DNA of 64,000 bases. Source: Hydrogenophaga sp. NFH-34 (GTDB lineage Bacteria > Pseudomonadota > Gammaproteobacteria > Burkholderiales > Burkholderiaceae_C). Under the pieces are notes generated by a model. It worked only from the letters and a program-made list of their open reading frames with translations, searched no databases and was not told the origin of the DNA. The stretch lies in assembly GCF_021401345.1 (NCBI RefSeq), contig NZ_JACBGE010000017.1, positions 1 through 64,000 of the forward strand. Direction: 5' to 3'. Positions 19,175 to 33,684 of the stretch are shown here, one piece after another; position 1 is the stretch's first letter; each line of letters opens with the position of its first letter. The translations under genes were made by a program, and so were the position numbers.

Positions 19175-21223
19175 ATGTACGCCATCGACCATCTCGACAT
19201 CCCCCCCTTGTCCGGCGCGGGCGGCACCGTTCGCCTGCCAGGCTCCAAGAGCATTTCCAACCGGGTGCTGCTGCTCGCCGCCCTGAGCGTGGGCCAGACC
19301 GACATTGCCGACCTGCTGGACTCCGACGACACCCGCGTCATGCTGGCGGCACTGGCTCAACTGGGTTGCCGCATCGAGACGGATACCCCTGGCCCTGGCT
19401 GGCTGCGCGTGCACGGCATCGGGGGTGAACTGCCGGTGCGCGAAGGCGCGCTGTTTCTGGGCAACGCCGGCACGGCCATGCGCCCGCTGACCGCGGCCCT
19501 GGCGCTGCTGGCCAGCCGCCATGGCGGGAAGTTCGAACTCAGCGGCATTCCACGCATGCACGAGCGGCCGATTGGCGATCTGGTCGACGCCCTGCGCCAG
19601 CTGGGCTGCCCGGTTGACTGCCTGGGCCAGGAAGGCTATCCGCCCCTGCGACTGGGCAACGGTGCCGCACAGGCCCTGACGCTGGACGCCCCCATCCGTG
19701 TGCGCGGCGACGTGTCCAGCCAGTTCCTCACGGCATTGCTGCTGGCGCTGCCCCTGGTCGCCCAGGATCGGCCGGTCACCATCGAGGTGGTGGGCGAACT
19801 CATTTCCAAGCCCTACATCGAGATCACGCTCAACCTGCTGGCGCGCTTCGGCGTGCCTGTGCAACGCGAAGGCTGGTCGCGCTTCATCATCCCGGCCGGC
19901 AGCCGCTACCGCTCTCCCGGCCAGATCCACGTGGAAGCCGACGCGTCGTCGGCCAGCTACTTCATCGCGCTGGGGGCGATCGCGCCGCCCCTGCCCGGCC
20001 GCGAGGGCATCACCATCGAAGGCGTCGGCCTGGCGTCGATCCAGGGCGACATCCGGTTCGTCGAGGCGGCACGCCAGATGGGCGCAGAGATATCCGGCGA
20101 AGCCAACCGCCTGCACATCCGCCGAGGGGCCTGGCCGCTGCATGCCGTCGACCTCGACTGCAACCACATCCCCGACGCTGCCATGACGCTGGCGGTGATG
20201 GCGCTGTACGCCGAAGGCACGACCACGCTGCGCAACATCGCCAGTTGGCGGGTCAAGGAAACCGACCGCATCGCCGCGATGGCCGCCGAATGCCGCAAGC
20301 TGGGAGCGATCATGGAAGAAGGAGGCGACTTCCTCCGCATCACGCCCCCCCAGGGCGGCGCAACCGCCCCGGACAGCACCACCCACGGCTGGCAGCCGGC
20401 AGCCATCCACACCTACGACGATCACCGCGTGGCCATGTGTTTTTCACTGGCGGCCTTCAACCCGGGCCGGGTCCGGGTACGCATCGAAGACCCCAAGTGC
20501 GTGGCGAAGACCTTCCCGGACTACTTTGAAACCCTGTTCGACGTGTGCGAGGCCGAGTCTGGCGCCATTCCCGTGATCTGCATCGACGGCCCCACGGCGT
20601 CGGGCAAGGGCACGCTGGCGGCCGAAGTGGCACGCCAGTTGGGCTACCACCTGCTGGACTCGGGGGCGCTGTACCGGGCCACGGCGCTGGCCGCGCAGGA
20701 CGCCGGCGTCTCGCTCGACGATGAACCAGCCCTCGCGCGCCTCGCTGCGGCATTGCCGCTGGCGTTCCGCGATCACCGCATCTTTCTGGCCGGGCGCGAC
20801 ATCACCGATCCGCTGCGCCTCGAATCCACGGGCGGCATGGCTTCGCGCGTGTCGCAGTACCCCGCCGTGCGCTCGGCCCTGCACGCGCTGCAACTGAGCT
20901 TTCGCCGCCTGCCGGGGCTGGTGGCCGACGGCCGCGACATGGGCACGGTGGTGTTCCCGGACGCCCCGCTCAAGGTCTATCTGACCGCCAGCGTCGCCCA
21001 GCGCGCCCAGCGGCGGCATAAGCAATTGATTTCCAAAGGGATTTCTGCTAGCATCGAAGACCTTCTGGCCGATTTGCAGGTACGGGACGCACGGGATATG
21101 AACCGCAGCACCGCCCCTTTGAAGCCGGCCGAAGATGCCTTGCAACTGGACAACTCCGAACTGGACATCGAGCAATCGGTCCGCCAGGTGTTGAACTGGT
21201 GGCAAGGCAGGCAACAGCCCTGA
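19175..21223 (+). CDS. aroA-cmk: fused 3-phosphoshikimate 1-carboxyvinyltransferase / cytidylate kinase
   Basis: A 682-residue bifunctional protein. Residues 1 to about 461 are EPSP synthase of the shikimate pathway ([51 protein letters not shown]). From residue 465 a complete cytidylate kinase follows ([17 protein letters not shown]-loop, [33 protein letters not shown]), about 218 residues, the normal Cmk size. There is no stop or frameshift at the junction near 20561, so one chain makes EPSP and phosphorylates CMP/dCMP. The fusion occurs in Comamonadaceae; elsewhere aroA and cmk are adjacent separate genes. ATG 19175 gives the usual N terminus; a GTG at 19130 is an unlikely alternative. rpsA follows, as is typical for cmk. 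Confidence 0.95.
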   Translation: MYAIDHLDIPPLSGAGGTVRLPGSKSISNRVLLLAALSVGQTDIADLLDSDDTRVMLAALAQLGCRIETDTPGPGWLRVHGIGGELPVREGALFLGNAGTAMRPLTAALALLASRHGGKFELSGIPRMHERPIGDLVDALRQLGCPVDCLGQEGYPPLRLGNGAAQALTLDAPIRVRGDVSSQFLTALLLALPLVAQDRPVTIEVVGELISKPYIEITLNLLARFGVPVQREGWSRFIIPAGSRYRSPGQIHVEADASSASYFIALGAIAPPLPGREGITIEGVGLASIQGDIRFVEAARQMGAEISGEANRLHIRRGAWPLHAVDLDCNHIPDAAMTLAVMALYAEGTTTLRNIASWRVKETDRIAAMAAECRKLGAIMEEGGDFLRITPPQGGATAPDSTTHGWQPAAIHTYDDHRVAMCFSLAAFNPGRVRVRIEDPKCVAKTFPDYFETLFDVCEAESGAIPVICIDGPTASGKGTLAAEVARQLGYHLLDSGALYRATALAAQDAGVSLDDEPALARLAAALPLAFRDHRIFLAGRDITDPLRLESTGGMASRVSQYPAVRSALHALQLSFRRLPGLVADGRDMGTVVFPDAPLKVYLTASVAQRAQRRHKQLISKGISASIEDLLADLQVRDARDMNRSTAPLKPAEDALQLDNSELDIEQSVRQVLNWWQGRQQP

Positions 21224-21416
21224 ACGGTCCGCCGTTCGCTGCTGCCAACCGGCCCAGACGGCCCCGCCGGGCATCCCCGCCCGCAGGCCCGATGGTTCTT
21301 GGACCCCAACCCCGCAGTGCCACGCACTGCACAGCAACGCCACCCATCCGTCGATCTCCCGCGAAAACCGCCTGCCGGCTGGTGCGCGCCCGACGCTGTG
21401 TGGCTGAGGAAACTTC

Positions 21417-23093
<1,677 letters not shown>

Positions 23094-23099
23094 AGCTGA

Positions 23100-23115
23100 G
23101 GCACCGCTCGGTGCC
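23100..23115 (+). other. Small hairpin after rpsA
   Basis: GGCACC/GGTGCC with a 4-base loop begins six bases after the rpsA stop. There is no U-tract, so it is at most a weak attenuator or mRNA-stability element between rpsA and ihfB. Confidence 0.35.
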
Positions 23116-23183
23116 GGATGCCATGGCCTTTCGGGTCGTGGTATCCGGTATCGGCGGCCTGCAAGGCTCTTCGCTTTCAAGAC

Positions 23184-23504
23184 ATGACGCGCAGCGACCT
23201 CGTTGAAGCCCTGGCAACCCGCTTTGCCCAGCTCACCCACCGCGATGCCGAGTTCGCCGTCAAGGCCATTCTCGACGCGATGGGTGATGCCCTGGTCAAA
23301 GGCCATCGCATCGAGATCCGCGGTTTCGGCAGCTTCTCGGTCAACCGCCGCGCTCCGCGCATCGGGCGCAACCCGCGTTCGGGCGAGAGCGTGATGATTC
23401 CCGAAAAGCGCGTGCCCCACTTCAAGCCGGGCAAGGCCCTGCGGGAAGCGGTGGACGCCAAGACCGCCGAGATCCTGGGGCAGGCACCGCGCCAGAACGA
23501 CTGA
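23184..23504 (+). CDS. ihfB: integration host factor subunit beta
   Basis: A 106-residue DNA-bending protein of the HU/IHF family that pairs with Ihf[18 protein letters not shown] is the IhfB N terminus, and [20 protein letters not shown] contains the DNA-intercalating Pro arm. Length is slightly longer than E. coli IhfB (94) because of a short C-terminal tail. ATG 23184 is chosen from the family N terminus; no strong ribosome-binding site precedes it, so translation may be coupled to rpsA. lapA follows after 33 bases. Confidence 0.96.
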   Translation: MTRSDLVEALATRFAQLTHRDAEFAVKAILDAMGDALVKGHRIEIRGFGSFSVNRRAPRIGRNPRSGESVMIPEKRVPHFKPGKALREAVDAKTAEILGQAPRQND

Positions 23505-23537
23505 CCGGTACAATCGTTCCACCACTCGGGGAACGGA

Positions 23538-23816
23538 TTGAGATACCTGATGTGGCTGCTCAATGCAGCCCTTTTTTTTGTTCTTTTCGCCTTTGCGCTG
23601 AACAACCTGGATGCGGTCACGCTGCACCTGTTCTTCGGCGTCAGTTGGCAGGCACCGCTGGTGCTCGTGCTGCTGGCCGCGCTGGTGGCAGGTGTTTTTC
23701 TGGGCGTGATCGTCATGCTGCCCCTGTGGCTGCGCGCGCGCCGCAAACCGACGGCCGCGACGGTGGCACCGGCGCCCCCCGGCCCGATCGACGGCTATCC
23801 GCCCCATGGACCTTGA
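23538..23816 (+). CDS. lapA: LapA-family inner membrane protein (DUF1049)
   Basis: A 92-residue membrane protein with two hydrophobic helices (about residues 4-22 and 38-62) and a basic/Pro-rich cytoplasmic tail. It has the LapA pattern FALNNLDAVTLHLFFG. The best start is TTG 23538, preceded by GGGGAACGG, giving MRYLMWLL as in relatives; ATG 23550 would remove four residues. LapA works beside LapB in lipopolysaccharide assembly control. The 3' end overlaps lapB by 11 bases, so the two are translationally coupled. Confidence 0.85.
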   Translation: MRYLMWLLNAALFFVLFAFALNNLDAVTLHLFFGVSWQAPLVLVLLAALVAGVFLGVIVMLPLWLRARRKPTAATVAPAPPGPIDGYPPHGP

Positions 23817-24951
23817 CCTGACCTGGCTGCTGTGGGGCCTGCCCATCGCCTTCGCCGCTGGCTGGCTCGCCTCGCGGCTCGATCTGCGGCAATGGCGCAT
23901 CGAAGGCCGGCAGGCGCCCAAAGCCTACTTCCGCGGCCTGAACCACCTGCTCAACGAACAGCAGGACCAGGCCATCGACGCCTTCATCGAGGCCGTGCAG
24001 GGCGACCCGGACACGGCCGAGCTGCACTTTGCGCTCGGCAACCTGTTCCGCCGCCGAGGTGACTACGACCGCGCCGTGCGCGTGCACGAACACCTGCTGG
24101 CGCGCGCCGATGTCAAAGGCAAGGACCGCGACCGTGCCCAGCATGCCCTGGCGCTGGATTTCCTCAAGGCCGGTCTGCTGGACCGTGCCGAAACCGCGCT
24201 GCAGCGTCTGGAAGGCACCGACTTCGAAGGCGAGGCCCTGCTGGCGCTGCTGGCCATTTACGAGCGCTCTCGCGACTGGCCACAGGCCCAGCAGATCGCC
24301 CAGAAGCTCGAACACACCCAGCAAGGCAGCTTCGCCACGCGGCTGGCCCACTACCTGTGCGAAGAAGCCGAGCTGGCACTGCGCGCCGGGCAGATGGACC
24401 GTGCCCGCGAACGCCTGGAGGAAGCCACGCGGCAGGCCCCCCAACTGGCGCGCGGCTGGATGGCCCTGTCGGCCCTGCAGAATCAACAAGGCGATGCCCG
24501 CGCCGCCCTGAACACCCTGCTGCAACTGGCCCACCAGGCGCCCCAGGGCCTGCCGCTGGCCGCCGGGGCACTGGCCGAACTGGCCCGGCGCACCGGTCAG
24601 GAGGCCGCCGTCAAGACCATTCTGCAGACCGCGAACGCGCGGGGGCCGGCGCTGGATGTGACCGAAGCGCTCGCCCAACTGGCAGCCAGCCCGGCCGAGG
24701 CCCGGGACCGATACCTGGAGCATCTGCGGCAAGAGCCTTCGCTCGTGATGGCCACCCGCTGGCTGGCCGACGAGCCGCTGTCCGATGCCGCCGCGCAGGC
24801 ACCGGTGCAGGCCGCGCTCAACCAGGCCAGCAGCCCCTTGCAGCGCTACCGCTGCGCCGCCTGCGGCTTCGAGGCCAGCCAGCATTTCTGGCAATGCCCG
24901 GGCTGCCAGAGCTGGGACAGCTACCCGGCGCGCCGCGTCGAAGAACTCTGA
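23806..24951 (+). CDS. lapB: lipopolysaccharide assembly protein LapB (TPR protein)
   Basis: A 381-residue inner-membrane-anchored adaptor. One N-terminal helix (residues 4-22) is followed by tetratricopeptide repeats across most of the protein. A C-terminal rubredoxin-like zinc ribbon (Cys350, Cys353, Cys364, Cys367: YRCAACGF...QCPGCQSW) completes it. In E. coli LapB binds LpxC and FtsH to set lipopolysaccharide synthesis; ftsH is also in this window at 47866-49785 but not adjacent. It overlaps lapA by 11 bases and is the last gene of this rightward run, convergent with the HyuAB gene. Confidence 0.93.
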   Translation: MDLDLTWLLWGLPIAFAAGWLASRLDLRQWRIEGRQAPKAYFRGLNHLLNEQQDQAIDAFIEAVQGDPDTAELHFALGNLFRRRGDYDRAVRVHEHLLARADVKGKDRDRAQHALALDFLKAGLLDRAETALQRLEGTDFEGEALLALLAIYERSRDWPQAQQIAQKLEHTQQGSFATRLAHYLCEEAELALRAGQMDRARERLEEATRQAPQLARGWMALSALQNQQGDARAALNTLLQLAHQAPQGLPLAAGALAELARRTGQEAAVKTILQTANARGPALDVTEALAQLAASPAEARDRYLEHLRQEPSLVMATRWLADEPLSDAAAQAPVQAALNQASSPLQRYRCAACGFEASQHFWQCPGCQSWDSYPARRVEEL

Positions 24952-25045
24952 CCCCACACGCACCGTGCCTGTGGTGCGCCCCCCGAAACGATTGGCATCC
25001 GTGGCCCGGCAGCGCGCCGGTGCCACGTCCCCAGGCTCCCCCGGC

Positions 25046-28698
<3,653 letters not shown>

Positions 28699-28702
<4 letters not shown>

Positions 28703-29244
28703 AAGGAAGCGGCCGAACGGGCGGCCTGGTCGTAGATGCCGGAGAGCACGCGCAGCAGGCGCGCGAGCTGTCCGATGTCGCGGTTGAGCGAATCGTCCGC
28801 CTTGAGCGCATGGATCAGGCAGGTTTCCCGGATTTCCCGATAGCGCGCCACGTACGCCTTGCCCGCTTCGGTGGGGCCGTAGGTGACCTCTTTGCCATTC
28901 TTGGTCGAGGTGACGACGCCCAGGCCCTGCAATTTCTTGAGCGCGTAGTTGATCAGGTGCGTGTCTTCCACATTCATGATGAAGGCGATGTCGGACAGGC
29001 GCTTGTCCCGCGCGCGGTGGGTGACGTGGTGCAGCACCAGCACGTCGAGCGCGGTGAGATCCTTGAGACCGGCCGCACTCATGCAGTGCACGATCCAGCG
29101 GTGAAACGCGTTGCCCGAAACGATGAGCCCGAACTCGAACTCGCTCATCTCGGCGCTCTGGGGTGAGACCAGGTGCGCCGAAGACACGATGGGATGCGCC
29201 GCGGAGGCGCTGACTGGCTTGGAGCTTGCTTGGGACTTGGCCAT
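28699..29244 (-). CDS. MarR-like winged-helix regulator
   Basis: A 181-residue regulator. After a Ser/Ala-rich N-terminal extension, the MarR-type winged helix is visible ([60 protein letters not shown]), followed by a helical dimerisation tail. ATG 29244 is used; an internal Met (MSEFEFGL) could be an alternative start. The stop overlaps the HyuAB start by GTGA. A 28-bp imperfect palindrome at 29287-29314, between this gene and the TRAP operon, is the likely operator, suggesting control of its own operon and of the transporter. Confidence 0.85.
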
Positions 29245-29286
29245 GACAGGACGGGCAGCAGGAGAGGATGCCAGTTTAGATTTTTC

Positions 29287-29314
29287 GTCAATGATTTGCC
29301 AACAAATTATTGAC
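29287..29314. promoter_or_regulatory. Palindromic operator candidate between marR-like gene and TRAP operon
   Basis: Arms GTCAATGATTTG (29287-29298) and CAAATTATTGAC (29303-29314) pair with one mismatch around a CCAA centre. The right arm overlaps a consensus -35 TTGACA (29310-29315) facing the TRAP genes; the matching -10 is weak. The symmetry and length suit a MarR dimer. Confidence 0.6.
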
Positions 29315-29415
29315 ATACAGGGAAAACACGAATCACACTTGCCCCTCCCGCAGCCAGAATCCCTGACGCCCCGGGCTCGGGCCCATCGAGTCTTCAACCT
29401 ACCGGAGTCGCCGAC

Positions 29416-30390
29416 ATGAAACGCCGTTGCTTTCACTTCACCCTGGCCGCCAGCGCCCTGGCCCTGAGCCTGCCCGCACTGGCCCAGACCAAGTGGGACC
29501 TGCCCGCCGCCTACCCGGCCACGAACTTCCACACGGTCAACCTGACGCAGTTCGCCAGCGACGTGGACAAGGCCACGGGCGGCAAGCTCAAGATCACCGT
29601 GCACGCCAACGCTTCCCTGTTCAAGGCCCCGGAAATCAAGCGTGCGGTGCAAGGCGGCCAGGCCCAGGCCGGCGAAATCCTGCTGCCCAACTTCCAGAAC
29701 GAATGGCAGATCTTCGGTGCCGACGGCATCCCCTTCCTGGCCGACAGCTACGACGAATCGCTCAAGCTCTACAAGGCCCAGAAGCCACTGCTGGACAAGA
29801 AGCTGGGTGAACAGGGCATGATGCTGCTGTACGCTGTGCCGTGGCCCCCGCAGGGTCTGTACAGCAAGAAGCCGATCAACAGCGCGGCCGACCTCAAGGG
29901 CGCCAAGTGGCGCGCCTACAGCCCGGCCACCGCCCGCATCGCCGAACTGGTGGGTGCCCAGCCGGTGACCGTGCAGGCGGCCGAGCTGTCGCAGGCCCTG
30001 GCCACGGGCGTGGTCGAAGCGAACATGACCTCCGGCGCCACCGGCATGGACAGCAAGCTCTACGAGCACCTGAAGCACTACTACGACGTGCAGGCCTGGC
30101 TGCCCAAGAACGCGCTGCTGGTGAACAAGAAGGCCTTCGACGCGCTGGACAAGCCGGTGCAGGAGGCCGTGCTCAAGGCCGCGGCCGAGGCCGAAACCCG
30201 CGGCTGGGCCGCCTCGCAGAAGGTCAACACCGACACCCTGGCCGGCCTCAAGACCAACGGCATGAACGTGGCCCCGCCCTCCCCTGCGCTCAAGGACGAT
30301 CTCAAGAAGGTCGGCGACACCATGCTCAAGGAATGGCTGGACAAAGCCGGCCCCGATGGCCAGGCCCTGCTGGACGCCTACCGCAAATAA
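29416..30390 (+). CDS. dctP: TRAP transporter substrate-binding protein (DctP type)
   Basis: A 324-residue periplasmic receptor with signal peptide (MKRRCFHFTLAASALALSLP, cleavage near ALAQ). DctP-family features are NASLFKAPEIKRAVQGGQAQ and the substrate-carboxylate Arg region AKWRAYSPATARIAELVGAQ, followed by QALATGVVEANM. It should deliver an organic anion to the DctQM permease encoded immediately downstream (15 bases to dctQ). It is divergent from the MarR-like regulator and HyuAB, suggesting that the ligand is the HyuAB substrate or its product. Ligand identity is unknown. Confidence 0.92.
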   Translation: MKRRCFHFTLAASALALSLPALAQTKWDLPAAYPATNFHTVNLTQFASDVDKATGGKLKITVHANASLFKAPEIKRAVQGGQAQAGEILLPNFQNEWQIFGADGIPFLADSYDESLKLYKAQKPLLDKKLGEQGMMLLYAVPWPPQGLYSKKPINSAADLKGAKWRAYSPATARIAELVGAQPVTVQAAELSQALATGVVEANMTSGATGMDSKLYEHLKHYYDVQAWLPKNALLVNKKAFDALDKPVQEAVLKAAAEAETRGWAASQKVNTDTLAGLKTNGMNVAPPSPALKDDLKKVGDTMLKEWLDKAGPDGQALLDAYRK

Positions 30391-30405
30391 GCCTTCAGGC
30401 CCGCC

Positions 30406-30912
30406 ATGAGAAAACTGCTCGACGGGCTCTACGACGGGGCGGCCTGGCTGGCCGCCCTGTGCATGATCGGTGTGCTGGCGATGGTGCTGCTCTCCATCGT
30501 CAGCCGCCTGGTGGGCTGGCACGTGCCCGGCACCGACGCCTACGCCGGCTACGCCATGGCCGGGGCCGGGTTCCTGGCGCTGGCGCACACGCTCAAGCGC
30601 AACGAACACATCCGTGTCACGCTCGTCATCGGTCGCCTCACCGGTTCGGCCCGCAAGGGCATGGAAATGTGGGCCCTGAGCGTGGCGGTGCTGCTCTCGG
30701 GCCTGTTCGCGTACTACGCGGCGCGGCTGGCCTGGCAATCGCACGCCTTCCACGACATCTCCACGGGCAACGACGCCACCCCGCTGTGGGTCCCGCAACT
30801 GGCCATGGTGGCCGGCACCTGGGTACTGTTTATCGCCTTCGTGGACGAATGGGTGCTGGAATGGCGCGGACAGCGGCGCCTGAACGACTCACAGGAGACC
30901 CATCATGAGTGA
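30406..30912 (+). CDS. dctQ: TRAP transporter small permease (DctQ type)
   Basis: A 168-residue inner membrane protein with four predicted helices (around residues 10-35, 48-68, 85-108 and 128-150). The DctQ landmark is the segment GTDAYAGYAMAGAGFLALAH followed by LKRNEHIRVTLV. It forms the stator-like small subunit of the TRAP permease. The 3' end overlaps the large permease gene by eight bases. Confidence 0.9.
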   Translation: MRKLLDGLYDGAAWLAALCMIGVLAMVLLSIVSRLVGWHVPGTDAYAGYAMAGAGFLALAHTLKRNEHIRVTLVIGRLTGSARKGMEMWALSVAVLLSGLFAYYAARLAWQSHAFHDISTGNDATPLWVPQLAMVAGTWVLFIAFVDEWVLEWRGQRRLNDSQETHHE

Positions 30913-32200
30913 CATGGCCATCACCGGCCTGCTGGTCCTGACCCTGTTCCTCCTGCTGGGCAGCGGCGTGTGGATCGGCCTCACGCTGGCCGGCGTGGCC
31001 TGGATCGGCATGGAGCTCTTTTCCTCGCGCCCGGCGGGCGACGCCATGGCGGTGACCATCTGGGGCTCGGCCAGCAGTTGGACGCTGACCGCGTTGCCAC
31101 TGTTCGTGTGGATGGGCGAAATCCTCTTCCGCACCAAGCTCTCGGAGAGCATGTTCCGCGGTCTGGCACCGTGGGTCAACGCACTGCCGGGCCGGCTGCT
31201 GCACACCAACATCCTGGGCAGCACCATCTTCGCTGCGGTGTCGGGCTCGTCGGCCGCCACCTGCGCCACGATCGGCAAGATGACCATCCCGGAACTGTCA
31301 CAACGCGGCTACCCCCCAGAAAAGATCGTCGGATCGCTGGGCGGCGCCAGCACGCTGGGGCTGCTGATCCCGCCCTCGATCATCATGATCGTCTACGGCG
31401 TCGCCGCCGAGGTGTCGATCGCCAAGCTGTTTGTGGCAGGGGTGCTGCCCGGCCTGCTGCTGGCCGCGCTGTTCTCCGGCCACCTGATGGTCTGGGCCCT
31501 GCTCAACCCCGACAAGGTGCCCAAGGCGGATGCCGGCCTGTCGTTCGCCCAGAAGCTGGCCGAGTCGCGCCACCTGATCCCGGTCGTGCTGCTTATCGGC
31601 GGCGTCATCGGCACCATCTACACCGGCATCGCCACCGCCACCGAAGCCGCTGCCGTGGGCGTGGTCGGGGCGCTGATCCTGTCGGCCAGCCAGGGCTCGC
31701 TCAACGCGGCCACGTTCAAGGCCTCGCTGCTCGGCGCCACGCGGCTGTACTGCATGATCGCGCTGATCCTGGCCGGCGCCGCGTTCCTGACGCTGGCCAT
31801 GGGCTACATCGGCCTGCCCCGCCACCTGGCGGAGTTCGTCGGCAGCCTGGGCCTATCGCCCGGTGCCCTGCTGCTGGCACTGGCGCTGTTCTACATGCTG
31901 CTCGGCTGCTTTCTCGACGGCATTTCCATGATCGTGCTGACCATGGGCGTGATCCTGCCGACCGTGTCGGCGGCCGGCATCGACCTGATCTGGTTCGGCA
32001 TCTTCGTGGTGATCGTGGTGGAAATGGCGCAGATCACGCCGCCGGTCGGCTTCAACCTGTTTGTGCTGCAAGGCATGACAAAACGCGAAATCACCTGGAT
32101 CGCCAGCGTCTGCGCGCCGTACTTCCTGCTGATGGTGCTGGCCCTGCTGCTGTTGTGGTGGTTTCCGGGGCTGGTGAACTGGCTGCCTTCCCGGATGTGA
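30905..32200 (+). CDS. dctM: TRAP transporter large permease (DctM type)
   Basis: A 431-residue polytopic membrane protein of 11-12 helices that carries the sodium-driven transport path. Recognisable segments are LPLFVWMGEILFRTKLSE, AVSGSSAATCATIGKMTIPE, GSLGGASTLGLLIPPSIIMI and the C-terminal EMAQITPPVGFNLFVLQGM. Length is standard for the ion-transporter superfamily subunit. It overlaps dctQ by eight bases and is followed by a strong terminator at 32224. Confidence 0.93.
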   Translation: MSDMAITGLLVLTLFLLLGSGVWIGLTLAGVAWIGMELFSSRPAGDAMAVTIWGSASSWTLTALPLFVWMGEILFRTKLSESMFRGLAPWVNALPGRLLHTNILGSTIFAAVSGSSAATCATIGKMTIPELSQRGYPPEKIVGSLGGASTLGLLIPPSIIMIVYGVAAEVSIAKLFVAGVLPGLLLAALFSGHLMVWALLNPDKVPKADAGLSFAQKLAESRHLIPVVLLIGGVIGTIYTGIATATEAAAVGVVGALILSASQGSLNAATFKASLLGATRLYCMIALILAGAAFLTLAMGYIGLPRHLAEFVGSLGLSPGALLLALALFYMLLGCFLDGISMIVLTMGVILPTVSAAGIDLIWFGIFVVIVVEMAQITPPVGFNLFVLQGMTKREITWIASVCAPYFLLMVLALLLLWWFPGLVNWLPSRM

Positions 32201-32223
32201 GCGCCACTTCCTCTAAGATGATC

Positions 32224-32256
32224 GCCCCGCACCGGCCGGTGACGGGGCTTTTTTTT
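32224..32256 (+). terminator. Terminator after the TRAP operon
   Basis: Stem GCCCCG-CACC... with a single bulged A pairs through 32224-32248, with the self-complementary centre CACCGGCCGGTG, and is followed by eight T (32249-32256). It ends 12 bases before the proposed rdgC start codon. Confidence 0.88.
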
Positions 32257-32268
32257 CGGATAGTTGCC

Positions 32269-33282
32269 TTGTTCAAGAACGTGACCCTCTACCGCCTGGC
32301 CCCCGGCTGGGCGCCCTCCCTGGAAGACATGGAAGCCGCCCTCGATCCGGCTCGTTTCGTGCCCTGCGGCGCGACGCAGGACAAGTCGATCGGCTGGGTG
32401 CCGCCGCGTGGCGAAGAACACGGCCCCCTGGTCGAATCGGTCAACGGCCAGCGCATCCTGCGCCTGGCCATCGAAACCAAGGCCGTGCCCGGCGCCGTGG
32501 TGCGCAAGAAGGCCCAGGAAGCGGCCGACCACATCGAAGCCACCACCGGCCGCAAGCCGGGCAAAAAGGAAACCAAGGCCCTGCGTGAGGACGCGCTGCT
32601 GGCGCTGCTGCCGCAGGCCTTTGCCCGCCAGGGCCAGATCGGGGTCTGGATCGACCTGGAAAACGGCTGGCTGGTGACCGACGCCGGCAGCCAGGGCAAG
32701 AACGATGAAGTGGTCACCGCCCTGGTGCGCGCCTTCGACGGCCTCGCCCTGGGCCTGCTGCAGACCGCGGTCTCACCGCAAACGGCCATGACGGCCTGGC
32801 TGTCGGCGCAGGATGCCGATGAATGGCCTGCCGGGATCGCGGTGGAGCGCGAATGCGAACTGCGTTCGGCCGACGAGGAAAAGTCCGTGGTGCGCTTCAC
32901 GCGCCACCACCTGCTCAACGACGAGGTGCGCAAACACGTGGCCGAGGGCAAGCTGCCCACCAAGCTCGCGATGAGCTGGGAAGGCCGCGTCGGTTTCGTG
33001 CTGACCGAAGGGCTGCAGCTCAAGAAATTGAATTTTCTGGACGGGGTGTTCGACGACCGCCCCAGCGGCGACGACGAGGACGCCTTCGACACCGACGTGG
33101 TGCTGGCCACCGGTGAGCTGCGCCAGCTCATCCCCGCGCTGGTCGAGGCACTCGGTGGCGAACTGCCCCCGGGCAGCGCCGCCCCGGTGAGCCCGCCAGC
33201 CAGCGCCGCATCGGGCACCACGACCACGGGCAAGGCCGCCCCGCTGGCCACGGTGGCCGACGACGACAGTCCCCCGTTCTGA
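32269..33282 (+). CDS. rdgC: recombination-associated protein RdgC
   Basis: A 337-residue homologue of the ring-shaped DNA-binding protein that restrains RecA (MFKNVTLYRLAPGW, CGATQDKSIGWVPPRG, KKLNFLDGVFDD). E. coli RdgC is 303 residues; the extra length is a Pro/Ala/Thr-rich C-terminal linker ending VADDDSPPF. That acidic, Phe-terminated tail resembles the SSB C-terminal tip. The start is taken as TTG 32269, giving the family N terminus; the only upstream in-frame ATG (32218) would translate through the terminator. No clear ribosome-binding site is visible. crcB follows after 18 bases and may be co-transcribed. Confidence 0.92.
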   Translation: MFKNVTLYRLAPGWAPSLEDMEAALDPARFVPCGATQDKSIGWVPPRGEEHGPLVESVNGQRILRLAIETKAVPGAVVRKKAQEAADHIEATTGRKPGKKETKALREDALLALLPQAFARQGQIGVWIDLENGWLVTDAGSQGKNDEVVTALVRAFDGLALGLLQTAVSPQTAMTAWLSAQDADEWPAGIAVERECELRSADEEKSVVRFTRHHLLNDEVRKHVAEGKLPTKLAMSWEGRVGFVLTEGLQLKKLNFLDGVFDDRPSGDDEDAFDTDVVLATGELRQLIPALVEALGGELPPGSAAPVSPPASAASGTTTTGKAAPLATVADDDSPPF

Positions 33283-33300
33283 TCGCCAGACCTGAGCCCC

Positions 33301-33684
33301 ATGCCCACCGTCCTCGCCATCTGCATCGGCGCCAGTCTCGGCGCCCTGTCCCGCTGGCAACTCGCGCAGTGGCTCAACCAGGGCCACGCCGTGCTGCCCT
33401 GGGGCACCCTGGCTGCCAACTGGCTGGGGGCGTGGCTCATCGGCCTGGTGGTGGCCGCCCTGCAGGCCCTGCCCGACATCGACCCCGTCTGGCGGCTGGC
33501 GCTGGTCACGGGCTTCCTCGGTGCGCTGACCACCTTCTCGACCTTTTCGGTCGAAGTGGTGTCGCTGCTCCAGCATGGCCGCATCGGGCTGGCCCTGGCC
33601 AATGCCGCCTTGCACCTGCTGGGCTCGCTGACACTGACCTGGCTGGGACTGCAAGCAGGCAGCCGCTGGTTCGGCCAGGGCTGA
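33301..33684 (+). CDS. crcB: fluoride efflux channel CrcB (Fluc)
   Basis: A 127-residue membrane protein with four hydrophobic helices. The signature GFLGALTTFSTFSVE carries the TTFS pore motif with stacked Phe, and GTLAANWLGAWLIG holds the conserved Asn. It forms dual-topology dimers exporting fluoride. It lies 18 bases after rdgC with no room for a fluoride riboswitch, so expression is probably constitutive with rdgC. Confidence 0.93.
   Translation: MPTVLAICIGASLGALSRWQLAQWLNQGHAVLPWGTLAANWLGAWLIGLVVAALQALPDIDPVWRLALVTGFLGALTTFSTFSVEVVSLLQHGRIGLALANAALHLLGSLTLTWLGLQAGSRWFGQG

Noticed and set aside
18038-20425. 795-codon open frame antisense to tyrA and aroA
   Set aside because: Same reason: no family features, and it overlaps two well-defined genes on the other strand.
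33283-33300. Fluoride riboswitch upstream of crcB
   Set aside because: Only 18 bases separate rdgC and crcB, too short for the aptamer.
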